A stretch of 21,923 nucleotides of DNA, from positions 1 through 21,923 of the forward strand of contig CAYMDP010000048.1 of assembly GCA_964389375.1 (NCBI GenBank). Direction: 5' to 3'. The translations under genes were made by a program, and so were the position numbers. A model generated the notes under the pieces. That model had not been told where the DNA came from and made no database searches. It saw nothing but the letters and a program-made list of their open reading frames with translations. This document shows positions 14,366-21,923 of the stretch, in pieces. The number at the start of each line of letters is the position of its first letter. The first letter of the stretch is position 1. The DNA comes from CAYMDP01 sp964389375 (GTDB lineage Bacteria > Bdellovibrionota > Bdellovibrionia > Bdellovibrionales > UBA1609).

Positions 14366-14974
14366 TTATCGGCGTCTTCGGCGGCCACGGCCCCTGCGGT
14401 TGCCTGATGGCCGATCCCCTTCTCCCTCTTTACGAGGCTGATTAGAATCTGGTCTGGGCCTTTGGTTCTGCTGATTTTGGTTTTGATTGCGATTATTTTG
14501 CGGCTGGCCTTTACGGGCCAAAGCCTCTTGCTGAGGTCGCTCTTGGGGAAGAGGCTCGGCGCCGACTTCTTTAAGAATAGCTTGCTCTTGCTCAATTAAG
14601 ATTCCACCAAGGGCGTGAGAATCTGCAGCAGTTTCTTTTTGGGCGCGGGCCAAAAACTTTTTGCTGACTGGGTCTACATTGGCTTTTTCAAGCTGCTCGG
14701 AAATATCTACGGTGATGTCACCGAAGCACTTTACTTGGCAGGACAGACGTCTTTGATCAATAAAGTAACCGGTTCCGATTAAGCTCATCTCTTTGCTGGA
14801 CGGTGGAACCACATTCCAATCGCCTTCGACGATGCGAACTCGGCATTCAGCGCAAGAAGGCATTCCATTACAAACAGAACTGATATGAATTCCATTTTTG
14901 TGAGCTAAATCCATTACGGACTGCCCCACTTCGATTTCGAGTTCCTTTTCGATGGGCAGAAATTTTACCTTCAT
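14366..14974 (-). CDS. [2Fe-2S] ferredoxin with a Q/N/R-rich disordered tail
   Basis: Residues 1 to about 95 form a [2Fe-2S] ferredoxin domain with the C-x5-C-x2-C...C ligand pattern (C35, C41, C44, C79) in SSVCNGMPSCAECRVRI and RRLSCQVKC. This beta-grasp domain carries single electrons. After a linker, residues about 140-202 are low complexity: Gln/Asn/Pro/Arg repeats, then GNRRGRGRR and a final arginine run. Such basic RG-containing tails are typical of RNA- or nucleic-acid-binding proteins, not ferredoxins, which usually end near 100-115 residues. The ATG at 14974 overlaps the tyrS TGA as TGATG, with GAAGG 7 nt upstream. It is last in the zapA-fau-rny-tyrS run. The electron partner is unknown. 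Confidence 0.88.
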   Translation of the reverse strand: MKVKFLPIEKELEIEVGQSVMDLAHKNGIHISSVCNGMPSCAECRVRIVEGDWNVVPPSSKEMSLIGTGYFIDQRRLSCQVKCFGDITVDISEQLEKANVDPVSKKFLARAQKETAADSHALGGILIEQEQAILKEVGAEPLPQERPQQEALARKGQPQNNRNQNQNQQNQRPRPDSNQPRKEGEGDRPSGNRRGRGRRRRR

Positions 14975-16194
14975 CAAAGCACCTTCACCTTAATAAATTT
15001 CTTTTTGCCCACTTTAAGAAGCTTTTCGTCTCCAGACTTAAGATCTATGCGAAGTTGCGGATCAGTGACCTTTTCGCCATCCCACTCTACAGCTCGGCCT
15101 TCGATCAAACGTCTGGCTTCGCCATTGGATTTGGCTGTATCCAGCTCGGTCATCAACTGACAAATTCCCACGCCACTTTTAGCAGCTAAAGAAACCTCGG
15201 GGACTTCATCGGGAAGGCCTTTATTTACAAAAATCCGATTAAACTCTTCTTCAGCCTGATCTGCCGCAGCCTTGGAATGAAATCTTTCGACCAAGATCTT
15301 TGCCAATTGAACTTTGACTGTCCGTGGATGCTGGGCCCCACTTTTTAGATCGGCCTTAAGTTTTTCAAGGTCAGCCACTTTAAAATCAGTCAAAAGCTCG
15401 TAGAATCGGATCATCAATTCGTCTGACACTCTCATGGTTTTTCCAAAGATCTCTTTTGGAGGCTCTTCAACACCAATGTAGTTGTCTGCACTTTTTGACA
15501 TCTTCTGAACGCCATCAAGACCTTCAAGAATCGGAACAGTCAAAACACATTGGGATTCTTGCCCATGAACTTTTTGAAGTTCGCGGCCCACAAGCATATT
15601 AAATTTTTGGTCCGTCCCACCAAGCTCAACATCCGACTTTAATGCGACCGAATCGTAACCCTGAACAAGTGGGTATAAAAATTCATGAATCAAAATCGGT
15701 TGGTGGGCTTTAAAACGTTTTTCGAAGTCATCTCTTTCAAGGATTCGGGCCACCGTGTACTGACTGGCTAAGCGAATAAAATCCGTCGCAGAAAACTTAG
15801 ACATCCACTTCGAGTTATAAGCCACTTCGGTTTTCTTTGGATCTAAGATTTTAAAAACTTGGCGCGCATAAGTCTTAGCGTTTTCTTGAACTTCGGACTC
15901 GGTTAAGGCAGGCCTTGCTTCGTTTCGACCGGTGGGGTCGCCGATCAAGCCGGTGAAATCACCGATTAAAAAAATCACCTGGTGACCAAAATCCTGAAAC
16001 TGTCGCATTTTATTAATTAAAACAGTATGCCCCACATGAAGATCAGGACGTGAGGGATCAAAGCCCGCTTTAATTCGTAAAGGCGTCTTCGTCTTAAAAC
16101 TTTTTTCGAGTTTTGCCTTCAGATCAGCCTCAGACAAAATATCAATGATGCCTTTGCGGTATTCTTTTAACTGCTCTTCCGGACTTGCAAACAT
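14974..16194 (-). CDS. tyrS: Tyrosyl-tRNA synthetase
   Basis: This class I synthetase charges tRNA-Tyr. The 406-residue protein has the HIGH-type motif HVGH at about 53-56 (FDPSRPDLHVGHTVLINKMR), the GDFTGLIGDPTGR loop, the tyrosine-site block around QGYDSVALKSDVELGGTDQKFN, and KMSKS at about 231-235 (VQKMSKSADNYIG). The C-terminal 60 residues form an S4 RNA-binding domain (ARRLIEGRAVEWDGEKVTD). The arrangement is that of the TyrS type 2 (TyrZ-like) group. It follows rny after 55 nt and overlaps the ferredoxin gene by one base. I saw no T-box leader. Confidence 0.96.
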   Translation of the reverse strand: MFASPEEQLKEYRKGIIDILSEADLKAKLEKSFKTKTPLRIKAGFDPSRPDLHVGHTVLINKMRQFQDFGHQVIFLIGDFTGLIGDPTGRNEARPALTESEVQENAKTYARQVFKILDPKKTEVAYNSKWMSKFSATDFIRLASQYTVARILERDDFEKRFKAHQPILIHEFLYPLVQGYDSVALKSDVELGGTDQKFNMLVGRELQKVHGQESQCVLTVPILEGLDGVQKMSKSADNYIGVEEPPKEIFGKTMRVSDELMIRFYELLTDFKVADLEKLKADLKSGAQHPRTVKVQLAKILVERFHSKAAADQAEEEFNRIFVNKGLPDEVPEVSLAAKSGVGICQLMTELDTAKSNGEARRLIEGRAVEWDGEKVTDPQLRIDLKSGDEKLLKVGKKKFIKVKVL

Positions 16195-16249
16195 CTTACT
16201 CTGTGCGCCTCGCTAAAATCTTAGTTTCTTACAGCTCTAAGGACCTGAC

Positions 16250-17830
16250 TTATCTTGCGTGTTCTACGATTCGAGTTTCACGCAAAACATTGACTCGAAT
16301 TTGTCCTGGATAATTTAACTCGCGCTCAATTTTTCGCGCGATATCACGGCTTAACATCGAGGCCTGCTCATCAGTGACTCGGCCACTATCGACAAGAACC
16401 CGAATCTCTTTACCGGTTTGAAGAGCAAAACTACGAGTCACTCCATCAAAGCTATTGGCTACAGACTCAAGATCCTGAAGGCGTTTAATCAAGCCTTCCA
16501 TCGTAGGTCGACGCGCGCCAGGACGGACTCGAGAGACGGCAAAAGCCGCTTGAATCAAATGATCCAAAACAGAATCCGCCGGAACTTCACCAGCATGACA
16601 GCGAATGGATTGAGCGACGACATCGCGCTCTCCGTGCTTCTTGGCAAACTCAGCTCCGACTTGAGAATAGCTTCCTTCAAAAGTGTGATCAATCGCGCGG
16701 CCGATGGCATGAAGCAATCCAGCTCTACGCGCAAGTTTTGAATCCGCACCAATCTCGTCAGCCATAAGACCGGCAAGATGGGCGACTTCTATACTGTGAG
16801 CCAATAGATTTTGAGTCTCAGCCTGGCGGTACTTTAAACTTCCGATCAGTTTAATAATGGCAGGATTTAAACCATGAACGCCCAGATCAAAGCAGGCCTT
16901 TTCTCCGTCTTCTTGAATCTTGCTGTTCAGCTCGACTTTGACTTTATCTACGACTTCTTCAATACGAGCCGGATGCACACGTCCATCTTCCATCAAACGC
17001 TCTAGGGCTTGTCTAGCAACTTCTCTGCGAACCGAATCAAAACTTGAAATGATCACAGTCTCTGGAGTTTCATCCACGATCAGATCCACTCCGCAGGCGG
17101 CTTCAAGGGCTCGGATATTTCGCCCTTCTCGACCGATGATCTTTCCCTTCATCTCTTCGCCAGTTAATGGAATTGTCGTCACAGTTCTTTCCGTCGAGAC
17201 TTCTGAAGCATATCTAGAAATCGCAACAGCCAAGGCACGCTTAGCTTTTTTATCAGCCTCAACGCGGACTTCTTCTTCGATTTGGCTTAAGCGACCCGCA
17301 GCTTCGCGACGAGTTTCTTCTTCCAAGGTTCGAATCAATTCGGCCTTCGCTTGATCTGGGGTCATGCCAGCGATGTTTTGAAGCTTAGACTCAAGCTCGG
17401 TAATATTATGAAGCGCTTTTTGCTCCATTTCTTTCAAGCGGCTTTCTGCGATATTTAGTCTTTCTGTATCGTTTTCGAGTTGGCGACCCCGCTCGGCCAT
17501 GCTTTCTTCTTTGCGCTTTAGCTCTCGCTCAAGACGCTCTTCTTTTTCTTTTAATTGAGCGGCTTCATTTTCGATCTTCTGTTTTTCTTTTCGAATTTCG
17601 GCTTCCACGTTTCGTCGAGCGCGGGTTTCGAACTCTTTAGCCTTTTGATTAGAATCTCGTTCAATTTTTGCCGCTTGGCTTTTGGCCCGGCTTATAATCT
17701 TTTCGACTTCTTTTTGGGCCGAATTGCGCGCCTTCTCGTCTTGAATTCTTTGGTAGGTGATAAATAAAACCACCCCTAAACCTAGCCCTGCAAGCAGAGC
17801 AATTAATAACCATATCGTTGTCATATCCAT
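16250..17830 (-). CDS. rny: RNase Y homologue with eroded HD catalytic site
   Basis: In the family, RNase Y is a membrane-anchored endoribonuclease that starts mRNA turnover. This 526-residue homologue has the full architecture: an N-terminal membrane segment (residues 6-26), a long Glu/Lys/Arg coiled coil (about 30-200), a KH domain (MKGKIIGREGRNIRALEAACGVD, about 227-249) and an HD region (about 340-440) with the family's RPGARRPTMEGLIKRLQDLE. The HD metal ligands are largely gone. The usual LLHDIGKA reads LLHAIGRA (A375), EGSH reads EGSY (Y388), AHHGD reads CHAGE (A413), and AADA reads AAFA (F430). H345 and H374 remain. It is probably nuclease-dead or strongly altered. GAGGAG (17840-17845) overlaps the fau stop, implying coupling. 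Confidence 0.9.
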   Translation of the reverse strand: MDMTTIWLLIALLAGLGLGVVLFITYQRIQDEKARNSAQKEVEKIISRAKSQAAKIERDSNQKAKEFETRARRNVEAEIRKEKQKIENEAAQLKEKEERLERELKRKEESMAERGRQLENDTERLNIAESRLKEMEQKALHNITELESKLQNIAGMTPDQAKAELIRTLEEETRREAAGRLSQIEEEVRVEADKKAKRALAVAISRYASEVSTERTVTTIPLTGEEMKGKIIGREGRNIRALEAACGVDLIVDETPETVIISSFDSVRREVARQALERLMEDGRVHPARIEEVVDKVKVELNSKIQEDGEKACFDLGVHGLNPAIIKLIGSLKYRQAETQNLLAHSIEVAHLAGLMADEIGADSKLARRAGLLHAIGRAIDHTFEGSYSQVGAEFAKKHGERDVVAQSIRCHAGEVPADSVLDHLIQAAFAVSRVRPGARRPTMEGLIKRLQDLESVANSFDGVTRSFALQTGKEIRVLVDSGRVTDEQASMLSRDIARKIERELNYPGQIRVNVLRETRIVEHAR

Positions 17831-17843
17831 AAAACGGGTCTCC

Positions 17844-18437
17844 TCAATGCTTCATGGCCCGAGTCGCTGTCGGCCACATCACAAATTTTTCTGTTACAAC
17901 TACATTCATCTGACAATCATGCTGTTCGAAGGGAAGGTTCTCGTTGACGACCTGAAAGGAATAACAAATCCCAATCTTGTGGCCTTGATAGTTTTCGAGA
18001 GCCTTATCGTAATAACCTTTTCCACGGCCCAGTCTTAGGCCCCTACGATCAAAGGCCATGCCCGGAACCAAGACGGCGTCTAGGCTACTTAAGGAAATTT
18101 CGGTGCTTGTTTCGGGATCAGGCTCTGCAATGCCCCAGGCGCCGGCGCGAAGCTCATCTAGTTTTTCTGGCTTAAAGAATGAAATCTGATCCCCTAGGAC
18201 CTTGGGATAAGCCCAAAGAATCTGAGATTCAGCTAATGCGGTTTCTTGAATATCCGGCTCGTCTTGAAGGCCCGAAAAACTGGCACAACTTTGATGAGGA
18301 ATCTGGGACAAGACCTGACGCAAGTGAAGATTGATCTTTCGATCAAGTTCTAATTTTTGGGCACTTTGAAGACCATGATGAACGCGCTGACGAATCATAG
18401 AGCGCATCTTGGATTTTGAATCTACAATTTCGGTCAC
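17844..18437 (-). CDS. fau: 5-formyltetrahydrofolate cyclo-ligase
   Basis: The enzyme converts 5-formyl-THF with ATP to 5,10-methenyl-THF in one-carbon metabolism. The 197-residue protein has an N-terminal basic SKSKMRSMIRQR helix that contacts ATP phosphates, and the family signature VPGMAFDRRGLRLGRGKGYY near 124-143. The end, EKFVMWPTATRA, matches the family C-terminus. The start is a GTG at 18437 with a purine-rich GGGAAGAG upstream. It lies 37 nt downstream of zapA, reproducing the common zapA-fau pairing, but the gap is far too short for the 6S RNA gene that sits between them in many proteobacteria. Confidence 0.92.
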   Translation of the reverse strand: MTEIVDSKSKMRSMIRQRVHHGLQSAQKLELDRKINLHLRQVLSQIPHQSCASFSGLQDEPDIQETALAESQILWAYPKVLGDQISFFKPEKLDELRAGAWGIAEPDPETSTEISLSSLDAVLVPGMAFDRRGLRLGRGKGYYDKALENYQGHKIGICYSFQVVNENLPFEQHDCQMNVVVTEKFVMWPTATRAMKH

Positions 18438-18474
18438 TGAAATGCTCTTCCCAATCCGGAAATCGTAAAAGACT

Positions 18475-18786
18475 TTAAACGTCTAAACGTATCCGAGCTA
18501 TTGGAGAAGACTCTAAATCTGCGAGTATATCTTGAGTTTTGGCTTCTAAACGATCGAGTTCACCTCGAGCCGCTTTCTTCAGAAACAATAAATCTTCTGC
18601 GATATGTAAAGACGCCAATAACAAGGCCTTTTGAAACGGAACATTCTGATTGCTCTTTAAGGCATCATGAATCTTTTCATCAACAAGGCGAATCAACTCA
18701 CTCACGAACTCTGAGTCGTGAGACGACCGAAGCTTCAGGGGCATCCCCGCCAGCTCAACTTCATAGGTCGATTTTGATTCCACCAC
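18475..18786 (-). CDS. zapA: Cell division protein ZapA
   Basis: ZapA bundles FtsZ filaments at the division site. The 103-residue protein has the ZapA core: a short beta-rich head (YEVELAGMPLKLRSSHDSEFV), a first helix with VDEKIHDALKSN, and a long C-terminal coiled coil beginning ALLLASLHIAEDLLFLKK. The start is one of two adjacent GTG codons (18786 or 18783), with GAGGG just upstream; the second gives the more usual spacing. It is the first gene of the minus-strand run through fau, rny, tyrS and the ferredoxin. Confidence 0.85.
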   Translation of the reverse strand: MVESKSTYEVELAGMPLKLRSSHDSEFVSELIRLVDEKIHDALKSNQNVPFQKALLLASLHIAEDLLFLKKAARGELDRLEAKTQDILADLESSPIARIRLDV

Positions 18787-18796
18787 AGCACCCTCG

Positions 18797-18816
18797 AAAA
18801 AATAGAGTTTTCTCTA
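18797..18816 (-). terminator. Weak intrinsic terminator or attenuator before zapA
   Basis: On the minus strand TAGAG-AAAA-CTCTA forms a 5-bp hairpin followed directly by six T. It lies between the transporter gene and zapA, so it could end the upstream transcript. The stem is short and AT-rich, so activity is uncertain. Confidence 0.4.
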
Positions 18817-18869
18817 GTCTTATTAGTAAATTAAGTCGGGCCTGAGGTCAAAACAGAATAGGGCCAGGC

Positions 18870-20513
18870 CTAACTTTCTCGACGAGGCAAAAGGTTATAG
18901 GGGTCGGTATCCTTCAGCAAACTATAGACATGGTTGGACATAAGGCCCGCAACCCGACGATATTCCCCAAGAACATCCATATGGATCGAAGAGGTATTGA
19001 TCGAGTCCTGCCGGCCACTAACAAGCCGCGCCATATGGGCCTCTCGCATCCGCTTTTCGAGCTTTCGAATATTGCGCTTATGAAAGATCACCTTTGAGGC
19101 CACCTCGGTACTGGGTCTTTGAAAGCAGCCCAAAGAAAGACTGGCCACTTGCACAACCGCCCGGTGGATTTCTTCAAGGTCCTTCCAGCCCTCTTCAGAA
19201 AACTCGAGCTTTAAACCATGCTTTTTATTCGAAAGATCCAAAAGCTGATTATCGATCACATCTGCACTGCTTTCGAGGTCTGTACAAAAAGACATGACCT
19301 TCATCATCTGCAGATAATCTGGAGTTCCGGACACTCCATTCAGTTGTCTAGCTAAGTAAAGATTGATCTCTCGATTTAATAAATCCACCCGATCATCTCT
19401 GCGCCGAATGCTTTGGATTAAATCCGGGTCTTCTTTTTTAAACAGACTTAAAGAATCCTGAAGCATGGTCAAAACAATATCTCCCATCCTCATTGCCTCG
19501 CGCTCGGCGTGGGCACAGGCAATCGATGGGGATTCCCAGTCGGTTTTATTTAAAAACTTGACCGAAAATGCCCGGTCGGCGGCACTTGGTGGAAAAAACT
19601 TTTCAATCAACTGAGCCCCATATTTAATTCCAGGAAAGAATATGATCGCGGCCAAAATATTATAAAAGGTGTGAATATTCGCGATATCTCGCTCGACTGA
19701 AGAGGTCGCAAGAAACTTCGCCATCGGCTCTGCAAAAGGATAAAATAAAAGGATTGTTGCGATCTTATAAAAACAATGCGCCCAGGCCACTTGCCGGCCT
19801 ACATAATTTCCGCCGGCAGAGGCAATCAATGCCGTGGCCGTAGTTCCGATGTTTGCACCAAAGATCCAGTAAACCGCGTCTGTTAAATTTAACAAGCCCC
19901 CTGCGGTCAGGCTCATAGCAAAACCAATCGTCACTGCACTGCTATGAACAATCGCTGTGAAGAAGGCCGTTGCAAGAACGGCGTAAAAGGGATGCTCTTT
20001 TAGGTTGGTTAAAAGAGTGTTAAAAACTTCGACGTGACGAAGCTCTGAGGTCCCTTCAGCGATAATCTCCATACCCCAAAAAATAAGACCGAAACCCATC
20101 AAGACGGCCATAAAGTTTTTAAGAGCTCGCTTGTTGGTTAAAAAATAAACCATAAAAGAAAAAGCAAAAAGAGCGAGTCCATACTGAGTCACATTAAAAC
20201 TAATAATTTGGACCGTAAAAGTGGTGCCAATTGCGGTCCCAATAATCAAGCTCATCACCTGAGGAAGAGTAATCACACCCGCCGAGCCCAAACCCACAAG
20301 CATGGTCGTCACCGCACCAGAGCTTTGAATCATCACCGTTAACAAAGCCCCGATGACAACGCCAAGATAAGGCTTTTTCGAAACCTGATTAAGAATGTCG
20401 CGCATCCGATTTGCACTTAGCTTTTCGAGGTTCTCGCTGGCTAAAGACATGCCGAACATAAAAAGAGCAATTCCGGCAAAAGTCACAATGAATGGAGAAT
20501 GAAGTTCTAACAT
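18870..20513 (-). CDS. Na/Pi cotransporter-family protein with C-terminal PhoU-like domain
   Basis: This is an inner-membrane protein of 547 residues. The first 320 or so residues hold about eight to nine hydrophobic segments arranged as two repeats. The first has the PF02690 hallmark LLTVMIQSSGAVTTMLVGL (Q63-S64-S65). The second reads FFTAIVHSSAVTIGFAMSL, where Gln is replaced by His190. Residues from about 335 are helical and cytoplasmic with a PhoU-like pattern (EREAMRMGDIVLTM, CTDLESSADVID). Family members take up phosphate with Na+ or export it (YjbB), and direction cannot be told here. ATG 20513 has GAGGG 5 nt upstream; an in-frame TTG at 20525 overlaps that site. It lies 93 nt after ftsY. 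Confidence 0.88.
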   Translation of the reverse strand: MLELHSPFIVTFAGIALFMFGMSLASENLEKLSANRMRDILNQVSKKPYLGVVIGALLTVMIQSSGAVTTMLVGLGSAGVITLPQVMSLIIGTAIGTTFTVQIISFNVTQYGLALFAFSFMVYFLTNKRALKNFMAVLMGFGLIFWGMEIIAEGTSELRHVEVFNTLLTNLKEHPFYAVLATAFFTAIVHSSAVTIGFAMSLTAGGLLNLTDAVYWIFGANIGTTATALIASAGGNYVGRQVAWAHCFYKIATILLFYPFAEPMAKFLATSSVERDIANIHTFYNILAAIIFFPGIKYGAQLIEKFFPPSAADRAFSVKFLNKTDWESPSIACAHAEREAMRMGDIVLTMLQDSLSLFKKEDPDLIQSIRRRDDRVDLLNREINLYLARQLNGVSGTPDYLQMMKVMSFCTDLESSADVIDNQLLDLSNKKHGLKLEFSEEGWKDLEEIHRAVVQVASLSLGCFQRPSTEVASKVIFHKRNIRKLEKRMREAHMARLVSGRQDSINTSSIHMDVLGEYRRVAGLMSNHVYSLLKDTDPYNLLPRRES

Positions 20514-20606
20514 AGCTGCCCTCAAAGTATGACAGTGTTTGGCAGATTAGGCCAGTCGGATTTGGAACTCGGACATAAGACTGCCTTGGTCGAAAACCAC
20601 AGACTT

Positions 20607-21803
20607 TTAGAAAATGGACTCTACAAATTCAGCGGCCCGAAAGGGTCGAAGGTCTTCGATTCCCTCACCCACTCCAATCATGCGAATTGGGATTCTTTGC
20701 TCGCAAGCTAGACCAAGGGCTACACCACCTTTTGCGGTTCCATCCAGTTTGGTTAACACCACGCCCGTGACTTCAATCGCTTCGTTAAAAAACTTCGCCT
20801 GATGAAGGGCATTTTGACCTGAGTTTGCGTCCAGAACCAACCAAACTTCATGGGGAGCATCTGGAATCACTTTTTGCACGACTCGCTTCATCTTTCGAAG
20901 CTCTTCCATCAAGTTGACTTGAGTATGAAGGCGTCCGGCGGTGTCGATAATCACCACATCAAAACCTTTGGAGTATCCTTTTTGAACCGCATCGAAGGCG
21001 ACCGCACTGGGATCTGTGACACCTTCTGGATGAAAAATTTCGACCTGAGCTCGATCGGTCCAAGCTTTTAACTGTGCTCCTGCTGCCGCCCTAAAGGTAT
21101 CACCTGCTGCAACTAAAACTTTTTTTCCGGATTGTCCAAGAGCATGGGAGAGCTTTCCGATTGTCGTTGTTTTGCCAGCACCATTCACTCCGACCACCAA
21201 AAGAACCAAAGGTTTGTGATCTGCAGTACCTAAAATCGAGGACACATCATCAGCCGGATTGGACGGGGTTTCTTCGAAGATCTTTAGCATTTCTGATTTT
21301 ATCTTTGCACGAACTTGATCTGGGTTCGATCGATCGGAAGAAGACAATCCTTCTTGGCTAGATCCCAAAAGACGCTGAACTGTTTGAGGGCCAAGATCGC
21401 TAGTATAAAGAATTTCTTCGATTTCGTCCCACTGGCCATCGGGTGCACCAGAAAATGCCTTTCGAATTCGGCCCCACAAACTTTCTTTGGTATTTGATAA
21501 GGCTTCAGAAAGTTCTTTTTTTCTTGGGACCTCGGGAGCTTTTGCCGCTGGCGCTTGCTCTGTGCTAGGTATCCCGATTGTTGTATGCAGCACTTCTTCA
21601 CTAAGTTGTTTTAACTTTAAAGCTTCAAGCTCGGACTTAATTTTGTCGGCCTCGGATAAGCCCGCTTCATCAATTTTTTTGATATCTTGGTCGTGGTCTG
21701 TCTTTAGCGTGAAGCGCGCAAAGTAATAGATCGCAGCGGCCGCCAGGCCCAATATTGTTAACAGACCCATGACGATGTAGAAAATTGGACTTTCAAAAGC
21801 CAT
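20607..21803 (-). CDS. ftsY: Signal recognition particle receptor FtsY
   Basis: FtsY is the SRP receptor GTPase that delivers ribosome-nascent chains to SecYEG. This 398-residue form begins with a real transmembrane helix (IFYIVMGLLTILGLAAAAIY, about 8-27), followed by a charged A-domain linker with a Pro/Ala stretch. The N domain starts near residue 105 (KESLWGRIRKAFSG). The G domain shows the P-loop GVNGAGKTTTIGKL (about 205-218), DTFRAAAGAQLKAW, DTAGRLHTQVNLMEEL, TKLDGTAKGG and a final GVGEGIEDLRPF. The membrane-anchored N-terminus differs from E. coli FtsY, whose acidic A domain binds peripherally. AGGAG lies 5 nt before ATG 21803, so the in-frame TTG at 21824 is rejected. Confidence 0.95.
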   Translation of the reverse strand: MAFESPIFYIVMGLLTILGLAAAAIYYFARFTLKTDHDQDIKKIDEAGLSEADKIKSELEALKLKQLSEEVLHTTIGIPSTEQAPAAKAPEVPRKKELSEALSNTKESLWGRIRKAFSGAPDGQWDEIEEILYTSDLGPQTVQRLLGSSQEGLSSSDRSNPDQVRAKIKSEMLKIFEETPSNPADDVSSILGTADHKPLVLLVVGVNGAGKTTTIGKLSHALGQSGKKVLVAAGDTFRAAAGAQLKAWTDRAQVEIFHPEGVTDPSAVAFDAVQKGYSKGFDVVIIDTAGRLHTQVNLMEELRKMKRVVQKVIPDAPHEVWLVLDANSGQNALHQAKFFNEAIEVTGVVLTKLDGTAKGGVALGLACEQRIPIRMIGVGEGIEDLRPFRAAEFVESIF

Positions 21804-21900
21804 CTTAACTCCTAAAAACCTCAAACCAGAAAAAAAGAGTGCGCACCAATCTACTCAAATCCGTGGGTAAAATGCGTGAAGATTTTCTTAAAACGAACCT

Positions 21901-21923
21901 TTCGTGTTGGGCCTCCGCTGAGC
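21901..21923. repeat. Partial copy of the iscA palindrome arm, cut by the window end
   Basis: The first 17 bases (21901-21917) match the left arm of the 11336-11377 palindrome at 16 of 17 positions. The window ends before a complementary arm could appear, so it is not known whether a full palindrome is present. Confidence 0.5.

Noticed and set aside
14323..14595. Minus-strand 90-codon frame overlapping the ferredoxin tail
   Set aside because: It is the alternative frame of the low-complexity Q/N/R tail. The ferredoxin frame is continuous from the domain through the tail, so there is no sign of a frameshift that created the tail.
16418..17354. Plus-strand frames of 107 and 144 codons inside rny
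   Set aside because: They are antisense shadows of a strongly conserved coding region, rich in Ser/Arg/Thr as expected from reverse reading, with no ribosome sites.
18438..18474. 6S RNA (ssrS) between zapA and fau
   Set aside because: The gap is 37 nt, while 6S RNA needs about 180 nt. The neighbouring intergenic regions do not show its long open-bulge stem either.

Overview
The window looks like core chromosome from a Gram-negative bacterium of moderate GC. It encodes a lipoprotein with a lipobox, periplasmic proteins with signal peptides, ZapA and FtsY, and, unusually for a ZapA/Fau-type Gram-negative, an RNase Y homologue. Many genes start with TTG or GTG behind clear Shine-Dalgarno sequences. 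The gene set and style fit Bdellovibrionota (Bdellovibrio-like bacteria); this is inferred from gene content and was not tested by a search. I see no rRNA, tRNA, CRISPR array, prophage or transposase.

Layout. 33-2144: a NYN-domain nuclease-like gene (-), a gene-poor stretch holding an orphan plus-strand terminator, queF (-) and a DUF2799 lipoprotein (+). 2141-4687: a tightly overlapping minus-strand operon speD-speE-trmH; its speD is the eukaryotic-type S-adenosylmethionine decarboxylase. 4807-9542: a family-2 glycosyltransferase, a CinA-like protein with an eroded C-terminal domain, an ABC1/UbiB-family kinase-like protein and an isovaleryl-CoA-dehydrogenase-like enzyme. 9748-11323: iscS followed by an A-type Fe-S carrier gene with its own strong promoter, closed by a 42-nt perfect palindrome. 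11430-12308: an alpha/beta hydrolase.

12309-14365 differs from the rest. It holds two tandem paralogous 112-residue secreted proteins and a convergent four-cysteine secreted protein, all unrecognised. They are bracketed by two oppositely oriented copies of a 44-nt repeat. The right copy lies in and at the edge of the loop of a hairpin with a perfect 36-bp stem.

14366-18786 is a minus-strand run zapA-fau-rny-tyrS-ferredoxin, with small gaps or overlaps suggesting co-transcription. Two members are odd. The RNase Y homologue keeps its membrane anchor, coiled coil and KH domain but has lost several HD-domain metal ligands, including the Asp of the HD dipeptide. The ferredoxin carries a Q/N/R-rich, arginine-terminated disordered tail that resembles RNA-binding tails. 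18870-21803 holds a Na/phosphate-cotransporter-like protein with a PhoU-like tail and ftsY. The last 23 bases begin what may be a second copy of the iscA palindrome.

The strongest candidates for something undescribed are the apparently nuclease-dead RNase Y next to an RNA-binding-like ferredoxin, and the repeat-bracketed cassette of small secreted proteins. Polyamine synthesis with a eukaryotic-type SpeD is also uncommon in bacteria.
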